This document shows, in pieces, positions 32,369 to 40,367 of a DNA stretch of 51,458 nt. Where the stretch lies: NCBI GenBank assembly GCA_002633115.1, contig NWBJ01000136.1, forward strand, positions 1 through 51,458, written 5' to 3'. The stretch is from Muribaculaceae bacterium Zag1 (GTDB lineage Bacteria > Bacteroidota > Bacteroidia > Bacteroidales > Muribaculaceae). Position 1 is the stretch's first letter; each line of letters starts with the position of its first letter. The translations under genes were made by a program, and so were the position numbers. Below the pieces are notes generated by a model, which did no database searches, was not told the origin of the DNA, and worked only from the letters and a program-made list of their open reading frames with translations.

Positions 32369-32626
32369 ATGAAACAGAAAGAAAAGGATATTATAGAATA
32401 TATAGTATGTTGTATCAGCGAATTTGGAAATGTACACAAAATCGCTATGCACCAAGCTTATGAATACTTGAGTAAATTTGGTGGTTTGGATTTCTTGCGC
32501 AAATTTTACAATGTAGAGCACACATTCTCTGTAGAAGATGCTATAGAAGACATAACCATGATATGTCATAGAAACGGAGGTGAATTTGATGAAAGTACTT
32601 TACCATGGAAGCAATGTCTCGATTGA
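32369..32626 (+). CDS. DUF3791-family protein, first copy
   Basis: 85 residues. KDIIEYIVCCISEFGNVHKI, then AYEYLSKFGGLDFLRKFYNV and HTFSVEDAIEDITMI match the DUF3791 pattern (a YI..-Y-LH-T..-EDI helical protein). Such small proteins are regularly encoded beside DUF3990 genes and may be antitoxins or partner subunits (inference). It overlaps the DUF3990 gene by 38 bases, so translation is coupled. The base composition is noticeably A+T-rich. Function unproven. Confidence 0.7.
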   Translation: MKQKEKDIIEYIVCCISEFGNVHKIAMHQAYEYLSKFGGLDFLRKFYNVEHTFSVEDAIEDITMICHRNGGEFDESTLPWKQCLD

Positions 32627-33074
32627 GAGAATAGATTTATCTAAATCTCACGTTGCTAAAGATTTCGGATGTGGCTTTTATTTGACCGAGGATAAGAAAC
32701 AGGCTCTCGATCAAGCTAAGAATACTGTTTCTCGTAATCTATGGGGTGAACCTACAGTTACGGCTTTTTTGTTTGATGAGAATCTACTCACCAATGGTGA
32801 ATTGTTGGTTAAGGTATTTGAGGACTATACGGAAGAATGGGCAAGATTTATCATTGATAATCGTAATAATAGGAAACGTAAACTCATTCATAAATATGAT
32901 GTCGTATACGGTCCAATAGCAGATGATAAAGTAGGTCTACAATTACGTAGATTTCTTGAAAATTATATTGACTTGAAGACTCTCATTGAAGAATTGAGGT
33001 ACAAGCGCAAAACTTTTCAATATTTTTTTGGAACTCAAAAAGGCATATCTAAATTGAGACTTCTTAATAATTGA
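32589..33074 (+). CDS. DUF3990-family protein, putative ADP-ribosyltransferase-fold effector
   Basis: 161 residues from the ATG at 32589, which has a strong Shine-Dalgarno (GGAGG, 32576-32580); a GTG at 32580 would add three residues. VLYHGSNVSIERIDLSKSH, then DFGCGFYLTEDKKQALDQA matches the DUF3990 start: the H-G-S and G-x-G-F-Y-x-T blocks resemble the NAD-binding core of ADP-ribosyltransferases. Later blocks are YDVVYGPIADDK and LQLRRFLENYIDL. The family is suspected of modifying proteins, RNA or other targets, but this is inference. It is sandwiched between two DUF3791 genes. Confidence 0.75.
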   Translation: MKVLYHGSNVSIERIDLSKSHVAKDFGCGFYLTEDKKQALDQAKNTVSRNLWGEPTVTAFLFDENLLTNGELLVKVFEDYTEEWARFIIDNRNNRKRKLIHKYDVVYGPIADDKVGLQLRRFLENYIDLKTLIEELRYKRKTFQYFFGTQKGISKLRLLNN

Positions 33075-33078
33075 CGTT

Positions 33079-33300
33079 ATGAGTACGGAAATGAGATTTA
33101 TGATAGAGTGTATGGCTCGGGATATTGTAATCTTTATAATGAAAGATTACAAGCTCACCCAAGCAGAGGCCATGGATTTATTGTATACCTCTAAAACCTT
33201 TAAAATCCTTGAAAACCCTGAATCGGGACTATATTATCAAAGCTCCCTGTATGTGTATGATTTTCTACAAGAGGAAATGCAAGGTATGAAACGAGGATAA
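33079..33300 (+). CDS. DUF3791-family protein, second copy
   Basis: 73 residues. ARDIVIFIMKDYKLTQAEAM, then LLYTSKTFKILENPESGLYY and SSLYVYDFLQEE match the second type of DUF3791 protein (MDLLYTSKTF...LYYQS is the signature). It begins 4 bases after the DUF3990 stop and precedes the fourth ATPase-nuclease gene by 25 bases. It is only loosely alike to the first copy, so the two may bind different partners or regulate different steps. Confidence 0.75.
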   Translation: MSTEMRFMIECMARDIVIFIMKDYKLTQAEAMDLLYTSKTFKILENPESGLYYQSSLYVYDFLQEEMQGMKRG

Positions 33301-33325
33301 CTGTATAGAGAAATAGACAAGGATT

Positions 33326-34960
33326 ATGTTTGAATTTGACGATATGCCGGTACGGTATCCTATCGGTGAACATAATTTTAGAGATTTGCGTGAGCGAGGC
33401 TGTCTGTATGTCGACAAGACTCAGCTTGTGGCCCGATTATTGATGCAAGGTAAATTCATTTTTCTATCTCGGCCTCGCAGATTTGGCAAGAGCCTGTTGC
33501 TGTCTACCATTGAAAGTTATTTTAAGGGGGAAAAAGAGCTTTTTGAGGGCACATGGATTGGCGAAAGAGAAAAGAATTGGAAAAAATACCCTGTGTTGCA
33601 TTTTGATATGAGTGGATGCAGTGGTAAAAATGCTGATACTATAGAAAAGTTCTTGAACGACAGGATTGCCCGATATGAAACCAGCTATGGAGTGCCTAAT
33701 AAAGAACACCTTGACGACGTGGGCTCTCGATTTAATTCATTAATCCTCAATATTTACGCTGATACGGGATGTAGAGTGGTCGTTCTGATTGATGAATATG
33801 ACAAGGGTATTCTGGAAACATTGGATGAACCAGAGAATAAAAAGATGAATGATGTATTGCGAGCTTTCTACTCCCAGCCAAAAGCCGCTACTGAAGCCGT
33901 GCAGTTCTGCATGGTCACAGGGGTAGCGAGATTTGGAAGTTATACCTTATTCTCGGGCCCCAATAACTACTATGATATTTCAATGAATACTCTGTATGCT
34001 TCGATTTGTGGCATTACGCAATCAGAACTGCTGGGTAACTTCAGTGATGGGATTAAGCTCCTTTCGGAAAAGCGTAAGGAGACTCAAGAAGACATCATAG
34101 AGGCATTGCGACAGAAATATGATAGTTATCGCTTTACTGAATCTGAGGAAAAAGTATATAATCCATTCAGTGTGCTTTGCGCCTTCGCAGAGCAAAGGAT
34201 GGATAATTTCTGGATTAAATCAGGAATCAGTAAGGTGTTCGTAAAGTATCTCTCTCAATCTGAATTTGATCTGATCGAACTCCAAAACCTATGGGTGACT
34301 CGAGATCGAATGGAGAAGAAATATTCAAAGGAAGACTCTATTCCATTGCTTTTTCAGACCGGCTACCTCACCATAAAAGATGTAGAGGATTCGAGGCTCT
34401 ATCGCCTTGGCATCCCCAATGGGGAAGTGCGCAGCGCCTTAGTAGATCAATTGATCCCCCTCTATACAGGCATCCCTGAGAATGATTTCCCCCTCCGCCT
34501 AAAGAGATTACAAGACAAGGTAAAGGACGGGGATGTGACTGGGTGGATTGAGGACGTGCGATCCGTTATTAGTCGAATTCCTTATAGGCTTTTTGGCCCT
34601 ACAGATAGCAATAAAGAGAAAGAAGATGAGAGGCAGGACGCTAAGGTCAAGGCTATAGCCAATTATGAGCGTACATATCATCTATTGGTGCATATCATAT
34701 TCCAAATGCTCGATTTAGAGTCCCAAAGCGAAATCGAGATTGCCGGTGGAAGAATCGATATGGTGGTGAAAACAAAGAAATTCATCTATGTAATAGAGTT
34801 TAAGCTTGATGGAACGACCTCAGAAGCCTTGGCTCAGATTGACGAAAAGGGATATCTCCTCCCTTGGAAAGCTGATGGACGCAAGGTGTACAAGATAGGA
34901 ATTGTTTTTTCATCTAAAGATCATAATATAAAAGATTACGAGTTTTTACCTAAAGACTAA
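33326..34960 (+). CDS. AAA-ATPase-like / PD-(D/E)XK nuclease protein (PF09820-type), fourth copy
   Basis: 544 residues, same architecture as the copies at 6991 and 12016. YVDKT (28-32), Walker A SRPRRFGKS (48-56), Walker B VVLIDEYDK (152-160), a TGVARFGSYTLFSG block, FQTGYLTIKDVE, and the C-terminal nuclease motif RIDMVVKTKKFIYVIEFKLDG with the helix SEALAQIDEKGY. All key residues present. It is A+T-richer than its core neighbours and directly follows the second DUF3791 gene, so it may be transcribed with the DUF3990 module. Shares a bidirectional terminator with the convergent hydrolase. Function unknown. Confidence 0.85.
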   Translation: MFEFDDMPVRYPIGEHNFRDLRERGCLYVDKTQLVARLLMQGKFIFLSRPRRFGKSLLLSTIESYFKGEKELFEGTWIGEREKNWKKYPVLHFDMSGCSGKNADTIEKFLNDRIARYETSYGVPNKEHLDDVGSRFNSLILNIYADTGCRVVVLIDEYDKGILETLDEPENKKMNDVLRAFYSQPKAATEAVQFCMVTGVARFGSYTLFSGPNNYYDISMNTLYASICGITQSELLGNFSDGIKLLSEKRKETQEDIIEALRQKYDSYRFTESEEKVYNPFSVLCAFAEQRMDNFWIKSGISKVFVKYLSQSEFDLIELQNLWVTRDRMEKKYSKEDSIPLLFQTGYLTIKDVEDSRLYRLGIPNGEVRSALVDQLIPLYTGIPENDFPLRLKRLQDKVKDGDVTGWIEDVRSVISRIPYRLFGPTDSNKEKEDERQDAKVKAIANYERTYHLLVHIIFQMLDLESQSEIEIAGGRIDMVVKTKKFIYVIEFKLDGTTSEALAQIDEKGYLLPWKADGRKVYKIGIVFSSKDHNIKDYEFLPKD

Positions 34961-35000
34961 TAAAACGCCCTCCAAGTCTTTGGCCTGGAGGGCGTTTTAT
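34961..35000. terminator. Bidirectional terminator
   Basis: AAAACGCCCTCCA pairs with TGGAGGGCGTTTT across an 11-base loop; A and T runs on both sides serve the two convergent genes. Confidence 0.9.
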
Positions 35001-35009
35001 GGGGAGGGG

Positions 35010-36089
35010 TTAGTTGGAGTACATGGGGGTGAAGGGTGGGACTTTCTCCATTTGGGCGGTGATGTCGCCTACGGCTTCGGGGTGGGCGGTGGTGTCCCAG
35101 TATAGGACAGAGGCGCCGGGATTGAGGTCGCATTTGGAGAGGTCGACATAGACAAGGCCCAAGTTGGTGACCACGTCAAAATAGTAGAGGCGGTCGCGCA
35201 GGTTGGAGAAGCTGCGCCATTGAGTCGAGCTGACATTCGGGTCGCTATCGACAGTGTAGAGGTAGGGCACTGACACATTGGCTAAGATTGAGCGGACAAT
35301 GGCCAAGGCCACATTGCGGTCAGAGACATGCTGCACATTGTGGTCGAAGAAATAGCCGCGCACAAAGCGGTCGGGGCTCTTGACAGTGCCGGGGAGCATG
35401 TTGGCTCCGCCAACCTTTTGCCAATAGTCGTTGATGGCATTCATCTGCGGCCAGGTGGGGTCGTTGGTCAGCACCGGCATGTCAAATCCCTGATAGATGT
35501 TGAGCTGCCCATCATGGAACTCAAGCAGGGCAGTGTCGCCCGACGGGTCGGTTACGCCCCAGTGGAGGGTAGAGACAGTGCCGCCATCGAAAGTAGCCCC
35601 AGTGATATGGAAATCTTGAGCCTTGACCAGGTCGATGACCTCTTGAGTGGTGGCGCACTGGTCGAGCATCCATGCCACGAATACCGCGAGCGACATATAG
35701 GGCTTGTCGGCCTGCCGCTCGCTGTTGTAGACCGTGCCCTTGCAGAATAGGCCGTTGATGGAGAGGCCCTTCTCGTTTAATCCTTCGGTGATACCGCTGT
35801 TGTAGCTCACGGCATAGACCGAGCCGTATTTTGATGTCCATTCAATACACTTGCCCTTGTCGTTGCTTTTCTTCTTCATACCGCGAGGGTAGACAAAGAG
35901 GTTGGTAGGAATGGGGGTCTTCCAGTCGAGGGAGCGGCCCACGATGCGCAGGGCATTGGGGGTCTGGGGCGTGTTAGGCACCTCGGTCTCGGTGGTGTCG
36001 CCCTCGTACACCACTCGCGAACAGGCGTCAGCCTTTTGTATGGCGAAAAATCCGGCGATAGCCAAAGCCAATACGAGCAATCGTTTCAT
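35010..36089 (-). CDS. Choloylglycine hydrolase-family protein (bile salt hydrolase / penicillin acylase-like)
   Basis: 359 residues. A signal peptide ends at Ala22, exposing Cys23 (ADA|CSRVVY), the N-terminal nucleophile of this Ntn-hydrolase family. Further family features: GRSLDW with the active-site Asp near 54, YNSGITEGLNEKGLSINGLF, an Asn in YQGFDMPVLTNDP, and an Arg in SPDRFVRGYFF. The family cleaves amide bonds in conjugated bile acids or in penicillins and acyl-homoserine lactones. In gut Bacteroidales such periplasmic enzymes are often bile salt hydrolases, but the substrate is inferred only. Confidence 0.85.
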   Translation of the reverse strand: MKRLLVLALAIAGFFAIQKADACSRVVYEGDTTETEVPNTPQTPNALRIVGRSLDWKTPIPTNLFVYPRGMKKKSNDKGKCIEWTSKYGSVYAVSYNSGITEGLNEKGLSINGLFCKGTVYNSERQADKPYMSLAVFVAWMLDQCATTQEVIDLVKAQDFHITGATFDGGTVSTLHWGVTDPSGDTALLEFHDGQLNIYQGFDMPVLTNDPTWPQMNAINDYWQKVGGANMLPGTVKSPDRFVRGYFFDHNVQHVSDRNVALAIVRSILANVSVPYLYTVDSDPNVSSTQWRSFSNLRDRLYYFDVVTNLGLVYVDLSKCDLNPGASVLYWDTTAHPEAVGDITAQMEKVPPFTPMYSN

Positions 36090-36299
36090 AGTGAGATGTG
36101 TTTGTGATTAATAAGAAACGCGTTTTAAAGAAGAACGTTTATGGGGGCTGGTAGGTTCGTTGTGAAGTCTCTCCGAGGCTCAAAGCTTAATTAAATTGGC
36201 CCTTTACTTACTTGCTTAATCTTACTTAAAAGAGAAACATTATTATAGGCTCCATTGTTAATATTACAAATGCAACGAAACCAATACAAAACATTTACG

Positions 36300-36755
36300 A
36301 TGAAAAAATTATTCGCAATGGCCCTTGTGGCCGTAATGGCTCTCTTTGGCGCCAATCGAGCAGCGGCTGACCAGTGGATCAGTCCAGAAGAAGTACCCGC
36401 CACACTGAAGACTTTCGTAACTCAGAATTTCGGTAAGGATGTGACGATTGTGAAGGCCAGCAAGGATCGCAAGGCTGGAGCGTTTGAATACGATGTTACG
36501 CTGTCAAACGGCGTTGAAATAGACTATGGAGTAGATCAGCAGTGGACTGAAATCGACGGCGAAGACGCCGGAGTTGACATCCCTGCGGCCATAGTGGGCG
36601 AAACCATAGTCAGCGACATAAATGTAAGGTACCCTGGTGCCAAAGTGCGCAAGATCGAACGCAAATACCGAGGCTACGAAGTTACGCTCAATAATGGGCG
36701 CGAATTGAAGTACGACAAAAACGGTAAGCTTACGAGAGACAAGCGCGATGATTAA
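36300..36755 (+). CDS. PepSY-like periplasmic protein (DUF2874-type)
   Basis: 151 residues. Signal peptide MKKLFAMALVAVMALFGANR with cleavage near residue 24. Two tandem repeats of about 60 residues follow, each containing the DUF2874 pattern: FVTQNFGKDVTIVKASKDRK then FEYDVTLSNGVEIDY, and INVRYPGAKVRKIERKYRG then YEVTLNNGRELKYDKNG. The fold resembles PepSY and beta-lactamase inhibitor-like domains; the function is unclear, possibly protein or peptide binding in the periplasm. I chose the ATG at 36300. It converges on the next gene with overlapping stop codons. Confidence 0.8.
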   Translation: MKKLFAMALVAVMALFGANRAAADQWISPEEVPATLKTFVTQNFGKDVTIVKASKDRKAGAFEYDVTLSNGVEIDYGVDQQWTEIDGEDAGVDIPAAIVGETIVSDINVRYPGAKVRKIERKYRGYEVTLNNGRELKYDKNGKLTRDKRDD

Positions 36756-37555
36756 TCATCGGTTGCTCCCGAGCGTAGAATCCAGGCGTTGAGGCTGTCC
36801 CTCAGCGCCTGGTTGCGCTTGTTGACAGCCCAGGATTGGAATTGGGTGAAGGATACCGGAGTGGAGATGTCGATGTTGGGATAGTCGGGAGCCAATTCCT
36901 GGGCTATGCGCTCGTTGATGACAGCCTGCTTGACAACGCCAGTGGCGACAAGCATGAAGAGATGCTCGGCCGAACAGTCGGGAACCGCCTCGATGATAAT
37001 CGAATCGCCAATCTCGCGCGACAGATTGCGGATGCGCGAGGCGATAGGCGAGTTGGCCGTAATCCATACCGTGTCGCCCCCGAGCTGAATCTGAGACTGT
37101 ATCGGGCCATGACCCGATGTGTCGGCGCGTTGCACCAATATTTCTCGGTCTAGATATACCGGCTCGGTGGTGAGAAAATACTCCTTGAGGCGAGCAGTAA
37201 CGGGGATGGCGGCAACTACCACATCATATAGGCCGCTGTCGAGATATTCCATGGCGTGGGTCAGAGGCACAAAGGGGTGAAACTTCATAGGCACGCCCTC
37301 CTTCTCGCTGATGCGCCGCAATATCTCATAGTCGCGTCCCGATGCGCTGTCACCTTTGACCGAGTAAATCGAGGGGTTGAGCTGGATGGCAATGTCAAGA
37401 GTGTCGCCATCGGCCTTGCTGTATGGGCGTGCAAATGGCGAGTTGACCACCGGATGGGTGCTCTGATACAGCACCACCATAATGGCCACCACTACGAGCA
37501 ACAGCGCTCCCAGCGCCCTGAGCTGCGTATATTTGGGTTTTAAAGGCTGCTTCAA
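36752..37555 (-). CDS. Periplasmic solute-binding protein-like, membrane anchored
   Basis: 267 residues. An N-terminal basic stretch and one membrane helix (ALGALLLVVVAIMVVL) are followed by a family 3 solute-binding fold: LDIAIQLNPSIYSVKG, GRDYEILRRISEKEGV, MEYLDSGLYDVVVAAIPVT and EYFLTTEPVYLDREIL. Such domains also occur in lytic transglycosylases like MltF, but no transglycosylase domain follows here. A TTG (37553-37555) is the best start because an in-frame stop lies just upstream and no ATG precedes the helix. The 3' end overlaps the convergent gene by 4 bases. Confidence 0.7.
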   Translation of the reverse strand: MKQPLKPKYTQLRALGALLLVVVAIMVVLYQSTHPVVNSPFARPYSKADGDTLDIAIQLNPSIYSVKGDSASGRDYEILRRISEKEGVPMKFHPFVPLTHAMEYLDSGLYDVVVAAIPVTARLKEYFLTTEPVYLDREILVQRADTSGHGPIQSQIQLGGDTVWITANSPIASRIRNLSREIGDSIIIEAVPDCSAEHLFMLVATGVVKQAVINERIAQELAPDYPNIDISTPVSFTQFQSWAVNKRNQALRDSLNAWILRSGATDD

Positions 37556-37783
37556 GAGTAGTTATGAGTTATGAGTTATGAGTTATGAGTTATTAAGTAT
37601 CGCCTATTTTATGGGTATGGGGACCGCCGAGGCGAAGCCTCGTGGCACTCGACTGCCTTACGGGTTTTATGCTTAAGCCCTCAGGTATCTTATGGCCTTA
37701 TCTTATGTCCTTATGTATCTTGTGTCCTTGCGGTTTTATGTCCTTACGGTTTTATGGTCTCACTATGCCGCCAGGCATGGTGC
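37556..37783. repeat. Low-complexity spacer between the solute-binding gene and porin gene
   Basis: No ORF. The left part is a 10-bp tandem repeat (gagttatgag, 37560-37592); the rest repeats words such as 'cttatgtcc' and 'cggttttatg' several times (37680-37760). It resembles the other short-period spacer repeats in this window. Confidence 0.65.
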
Positions 37784-39799
37784 TTAGTTTTGGAAGTCTA
37801 CGGAGAGGCCGAGCTGGAAGCGGCGGGGATTGAGGGGATAGTGGGGTATGGAGAAATAATTGTCGCCACCGATCATGCCTTGGTTGACATGCGTCATCAT
37901 CACGTAGAATCGCGTGCGCCCAAGCTTCATATTGGCATAAGCCGTCATGAAAGGGTAGTTGCCCACCTTCATCTCGCGCTGATTGTAGAATGTAGCTGTG
38001 GCCGGCTGATAGCCCGGCGCGTAGTAGCTGGTGTAATAGTCGCAATCAATGCCAAACTGCAGATGCAGAGTGGCTATGCGACAAAGCAGATACAGATTGG
38101 AATAGACCGCCAGCTTGGGCAGAGGCATCACCGACTCTTCGGTCGACGTCTGGTAGGTGATCTTGTTGTCCCAGTGCAAGATGCCTACGTGCAGATTCTG
38201 GTACAGGTTGGCTGAGAACACTTGCACAGCCCCAGAATGTTGCTGCGGCAGAGCCGACTCGTTGAAATATATGAGATTCTTGAGCGTCTCAGTGGCTATG
38301 TCGATAGTGGTGTGGCTCCAGGGGATAGTAATCTGTCCGCCAAGACGTAGGCGCTGCTCCTTGCCGAAATTGTTTTGCCAAACAAAATGGTTTGACTTGT
38401 ATTCTTGCAGCAGATAGGGAGCCGTAGTATTGTTGAGATACCCATAGAGATTGATATCCACAGTGTCGCGCAGCAACGGGATGCGAGTGTCAATCTCGCC
38501 CTTGATTTTGACTTCGCCGATGGCATCGCCGAGGATGCCGATTTCGCCGCGAGCCTTGTAGTGCAGTATCGAGCCTTGTTGCTTGGTCAGTTCGCCTCCC
38601 ACCCAAGCCAGATTCTGGGTCTTGCGATCCAGGATGGTGGTGATATTCGCGGGCAGCGCGTCGAGGTTGATATCCTCAGGCACCGAGCGGTCCAGGGTGT
38701 CGACTGCCTGCTTGAATTTGCGCGTCTCAAAGGTGACGAAAGCGGCGAGGCCGAACTTGGCGTATTTGTTGAAACCCTCGAGCAGAGCCACGCCCACAGT
38801 GTTGGTGAAGGCCGAATAGGAGGTGCGGTCATCGGTCAGGTCAGGGTTGAGGTAGGTATGCTCAAAGAAATTGCGCATCTCAGTCTTGGAGTTGTCGATA
38901 AACGAGTGGCGCGCATTCTTGTACTGCAAGGTCCAGATAAACGATGTCACCGGTATGTACTCGCTATATAATACTGAATCGGGATTCTCCTCATCATGGA
39001 TATCGCGCCAGTAACCCACCTTGTAACGATTGTTGAGGAACAGCTCGCCGCCAACGATGCGGGTGTGGGCGCTGGTCAGGTTGGTGGGTATTGACTTAGG
39101 ACTGATGGTCGACACGCCGCCTTGCAACACAGCTGGGTCGGTGATATAGAGGTCGTCGGTGATGCCGCCATTCTCCTTGTTGAGCAGGTTGTAGTGGTTC
39201 CAAGCCCCTTGGAACTCATATCTGTCGCCGAGATACGAACCGTTGAGTCCCCAAGTCAGGCCCTTGGTGGCTTGGTATTCGTAGCTACCCTTTGAGTAGA
39301 TGTAATCAAGATTGGCCCCGAATTGAGTGCGCTTGTTGAAATTGCCCGAGAAAATGGTGGTTAGGCGCTCTTGGGCGTTGTCGCGACCGCCGCCGGCGTC
39401 ATAGCTCACCAGGGTCATAGGTATGCGCGTGTTGTAGAAGCGCTGCTTGGCTTGGGTGGGAGTCCAAGCCATCTGAGCGTCTTGGAGAAAGAAGTTGCTG
39501 ATCGGGGCTTGCTCCAGGAATAGCATGTTCTTGCCCTCGGCACCGAGATTGCCGGTGCACGCATAAGCATAGCTCACCTCCGAAGGGATGGCATGCTGGA
39601 AATAGTTGTACTCGAGCGTGTCCATGGGCATGGGCTCAATCAAGCCCAGGGGCGCGGTGGCGCGCCAGCAATAGGCTTGCTGCACGATTTCGGGCTTTTT
39701 CTGCGAGCCCTCGGTGGCTTTTTGCCGCCCTTGCCCCCAAGCGCAGACAGCGCACGAGGCAATCATGATTAATATGTTGAGAAATGACAGTCGATTCAT
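37784..39799 (-). CDS. Putative porin (DUF4289/Porin_10-like)
   Basis: 671 residues. A signal peptide (cleavage after CAWG near residue 22) is followed by a long run of alternating strands without plug or TonB box. The N-terminal region has the block NTRIPMTLVSYDAGGG, which with DAQMAWTPTQAKQRFYN is typical of the Bacteroidetes 'putative porin' family, and the chain ends QLGLSVDFQN. It likely forms a large outer-membrane channel for unknown solutes. A -7 box TAAATTTG lies at 39810-39817, 10 bases before the start, implying a very short leader. Confidence 0.75.
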   Translation of the reverse strand: MNRLSFLNILIMIASCAVCAWGQGRQKATEGSQKKPEIVQQAYCWRATAPLGLIEPMPMDTLEYNYFQHAIPSEVSYAYACTGNLGAEGKNMLFLEQAPISNFFLQDAQMAWTPTQAKQRFYNTRIPMTLVSYDAGGGRDNAQERLTTIFSGNFNKRTQFGANLDYIYSKGSYEYQATKGLTWGLNGSYLGDRYEFQGAWNHYNLLNKENGGITDDLYITDPAVLQGGVSTISPKSIPTNLTSAHTRIVGGELFLNNRYKVGYWRDIHDEENPDSVLYSEYIPVTSFIWTLQYKNARHSFIDNSKTEMRNFFEHTYLNPDLTDDRTSYSAFTNTVGVALLEGFNKYAKFGLAAFVTFETRKFKQAVDTLDRSVPEDINLDALPANITTILDRKTQNLAWVGGELTKQQGSILHYKARGEIGILGDAIGEVKIKGEIDTRIPLLRDTVDINLYGYLNNTTAPYLLQEYKSNHFVWQNNFGKEQRLRLGGQITIPWSHTTIDIATETLKNLIYFNESALPQQHSGAVQVFSANLYQNLHVGILHWDNKITYQTSTEESVMPLPKLAVYSNLYLLCRIATLHLQFGIDCDYYTSYYAPGYQPATATFYNQREMKVGNYPFMTAYANMKLGRTRFYVMMTHVNQGMIGGDNYFSIPHYPLNPRRFQLGLSVDFQN

Positions 39800-39914
39800 A
39801 ATCTGACTGCAAATTTACACATAAATATTGAAATATAGAGAAAAAGTAGTAGCTTACAATAGCCAAAACATCATATTTTCGCCAAAAAATAGGGCGTATG
39901 TGGAGAAAAATCAG

Positions 39915-39922
39915 TAATTTTG
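39915..39922 (+). promoter_or_regulatory. -7 box of the DUF805 gene
   Basis: TAATTTTG, 43 bases before the ATG at 39966. No convincing -33 box. Confidence 0.5.
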
Positions 39923-39965
39923 TGACCGAAAACTCTAATCACTCACTAAAATCACATTTTAGACG

Positions 39966-40367
39966 ATGGAACAAAACAATTTTACCGCACCTCCGCAGTA
40001 CAAAGAGACTGTCAGAGAGCAACGTCAAGTAAGCATTGACGAGGCCATCAAGCGCGGCTTCCAAAACTACATAAACTTCAACGGCCGTGCCAGCCGCTCA
40101 GAATACTGGTGGTGGGCCCTCTTCTCGTTTGCCGTAGGCATCGTAGCCGGATGGCTCGGCGAGGTGGTAGCCGGAATCGCTACTCTGGCTCTGCTTCTGC
40201 CCGGTCTGGCTGTGGCTGTGCGCCGTCTGCACGACATCGGCAAGGGCGGTGGCTATATCTTCATGGCCCTTATCCCAGTCGTGGGTGCCATCATCCTGCT
40301 GCTTTGGTACTGCAAACCCAGCGAGGAGGGCAACAACCGCTTTGGCGCTGAGCCCAACATGGCGTAA
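39966..40367 (+). CDS. DUF805 inner-membrane protein
   Basis: 133 residues. After a cytoplasmic tail of about 25 residues comes the DUF805 hallmark FQNYINFNGRASRSEYWWWALF, then two or three hydrophobic helices (FAVGIVAGWLGEVVAGIATLALLL), the second hallmark AVRRLHDIGKGGGY and a final helix IFMALIPVVGAIILLLWYC. Inner-membrane protein of unknown function, widespread. A single gene converging on the M16 peptidase gene with no gap. Confidence 0.9.
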   Translation: MEQNNFTAPPQYKETVREQRQVSIDEAIKRGFQNYINFNGRASRSEYWWWALFSFAVGIVAGWLGEVVAGIATLALLLPGLAVAVRRLHDIGKGGGYIFMALIPVVGAIILLLWYCKPSEEGNNRFGAEPNMA

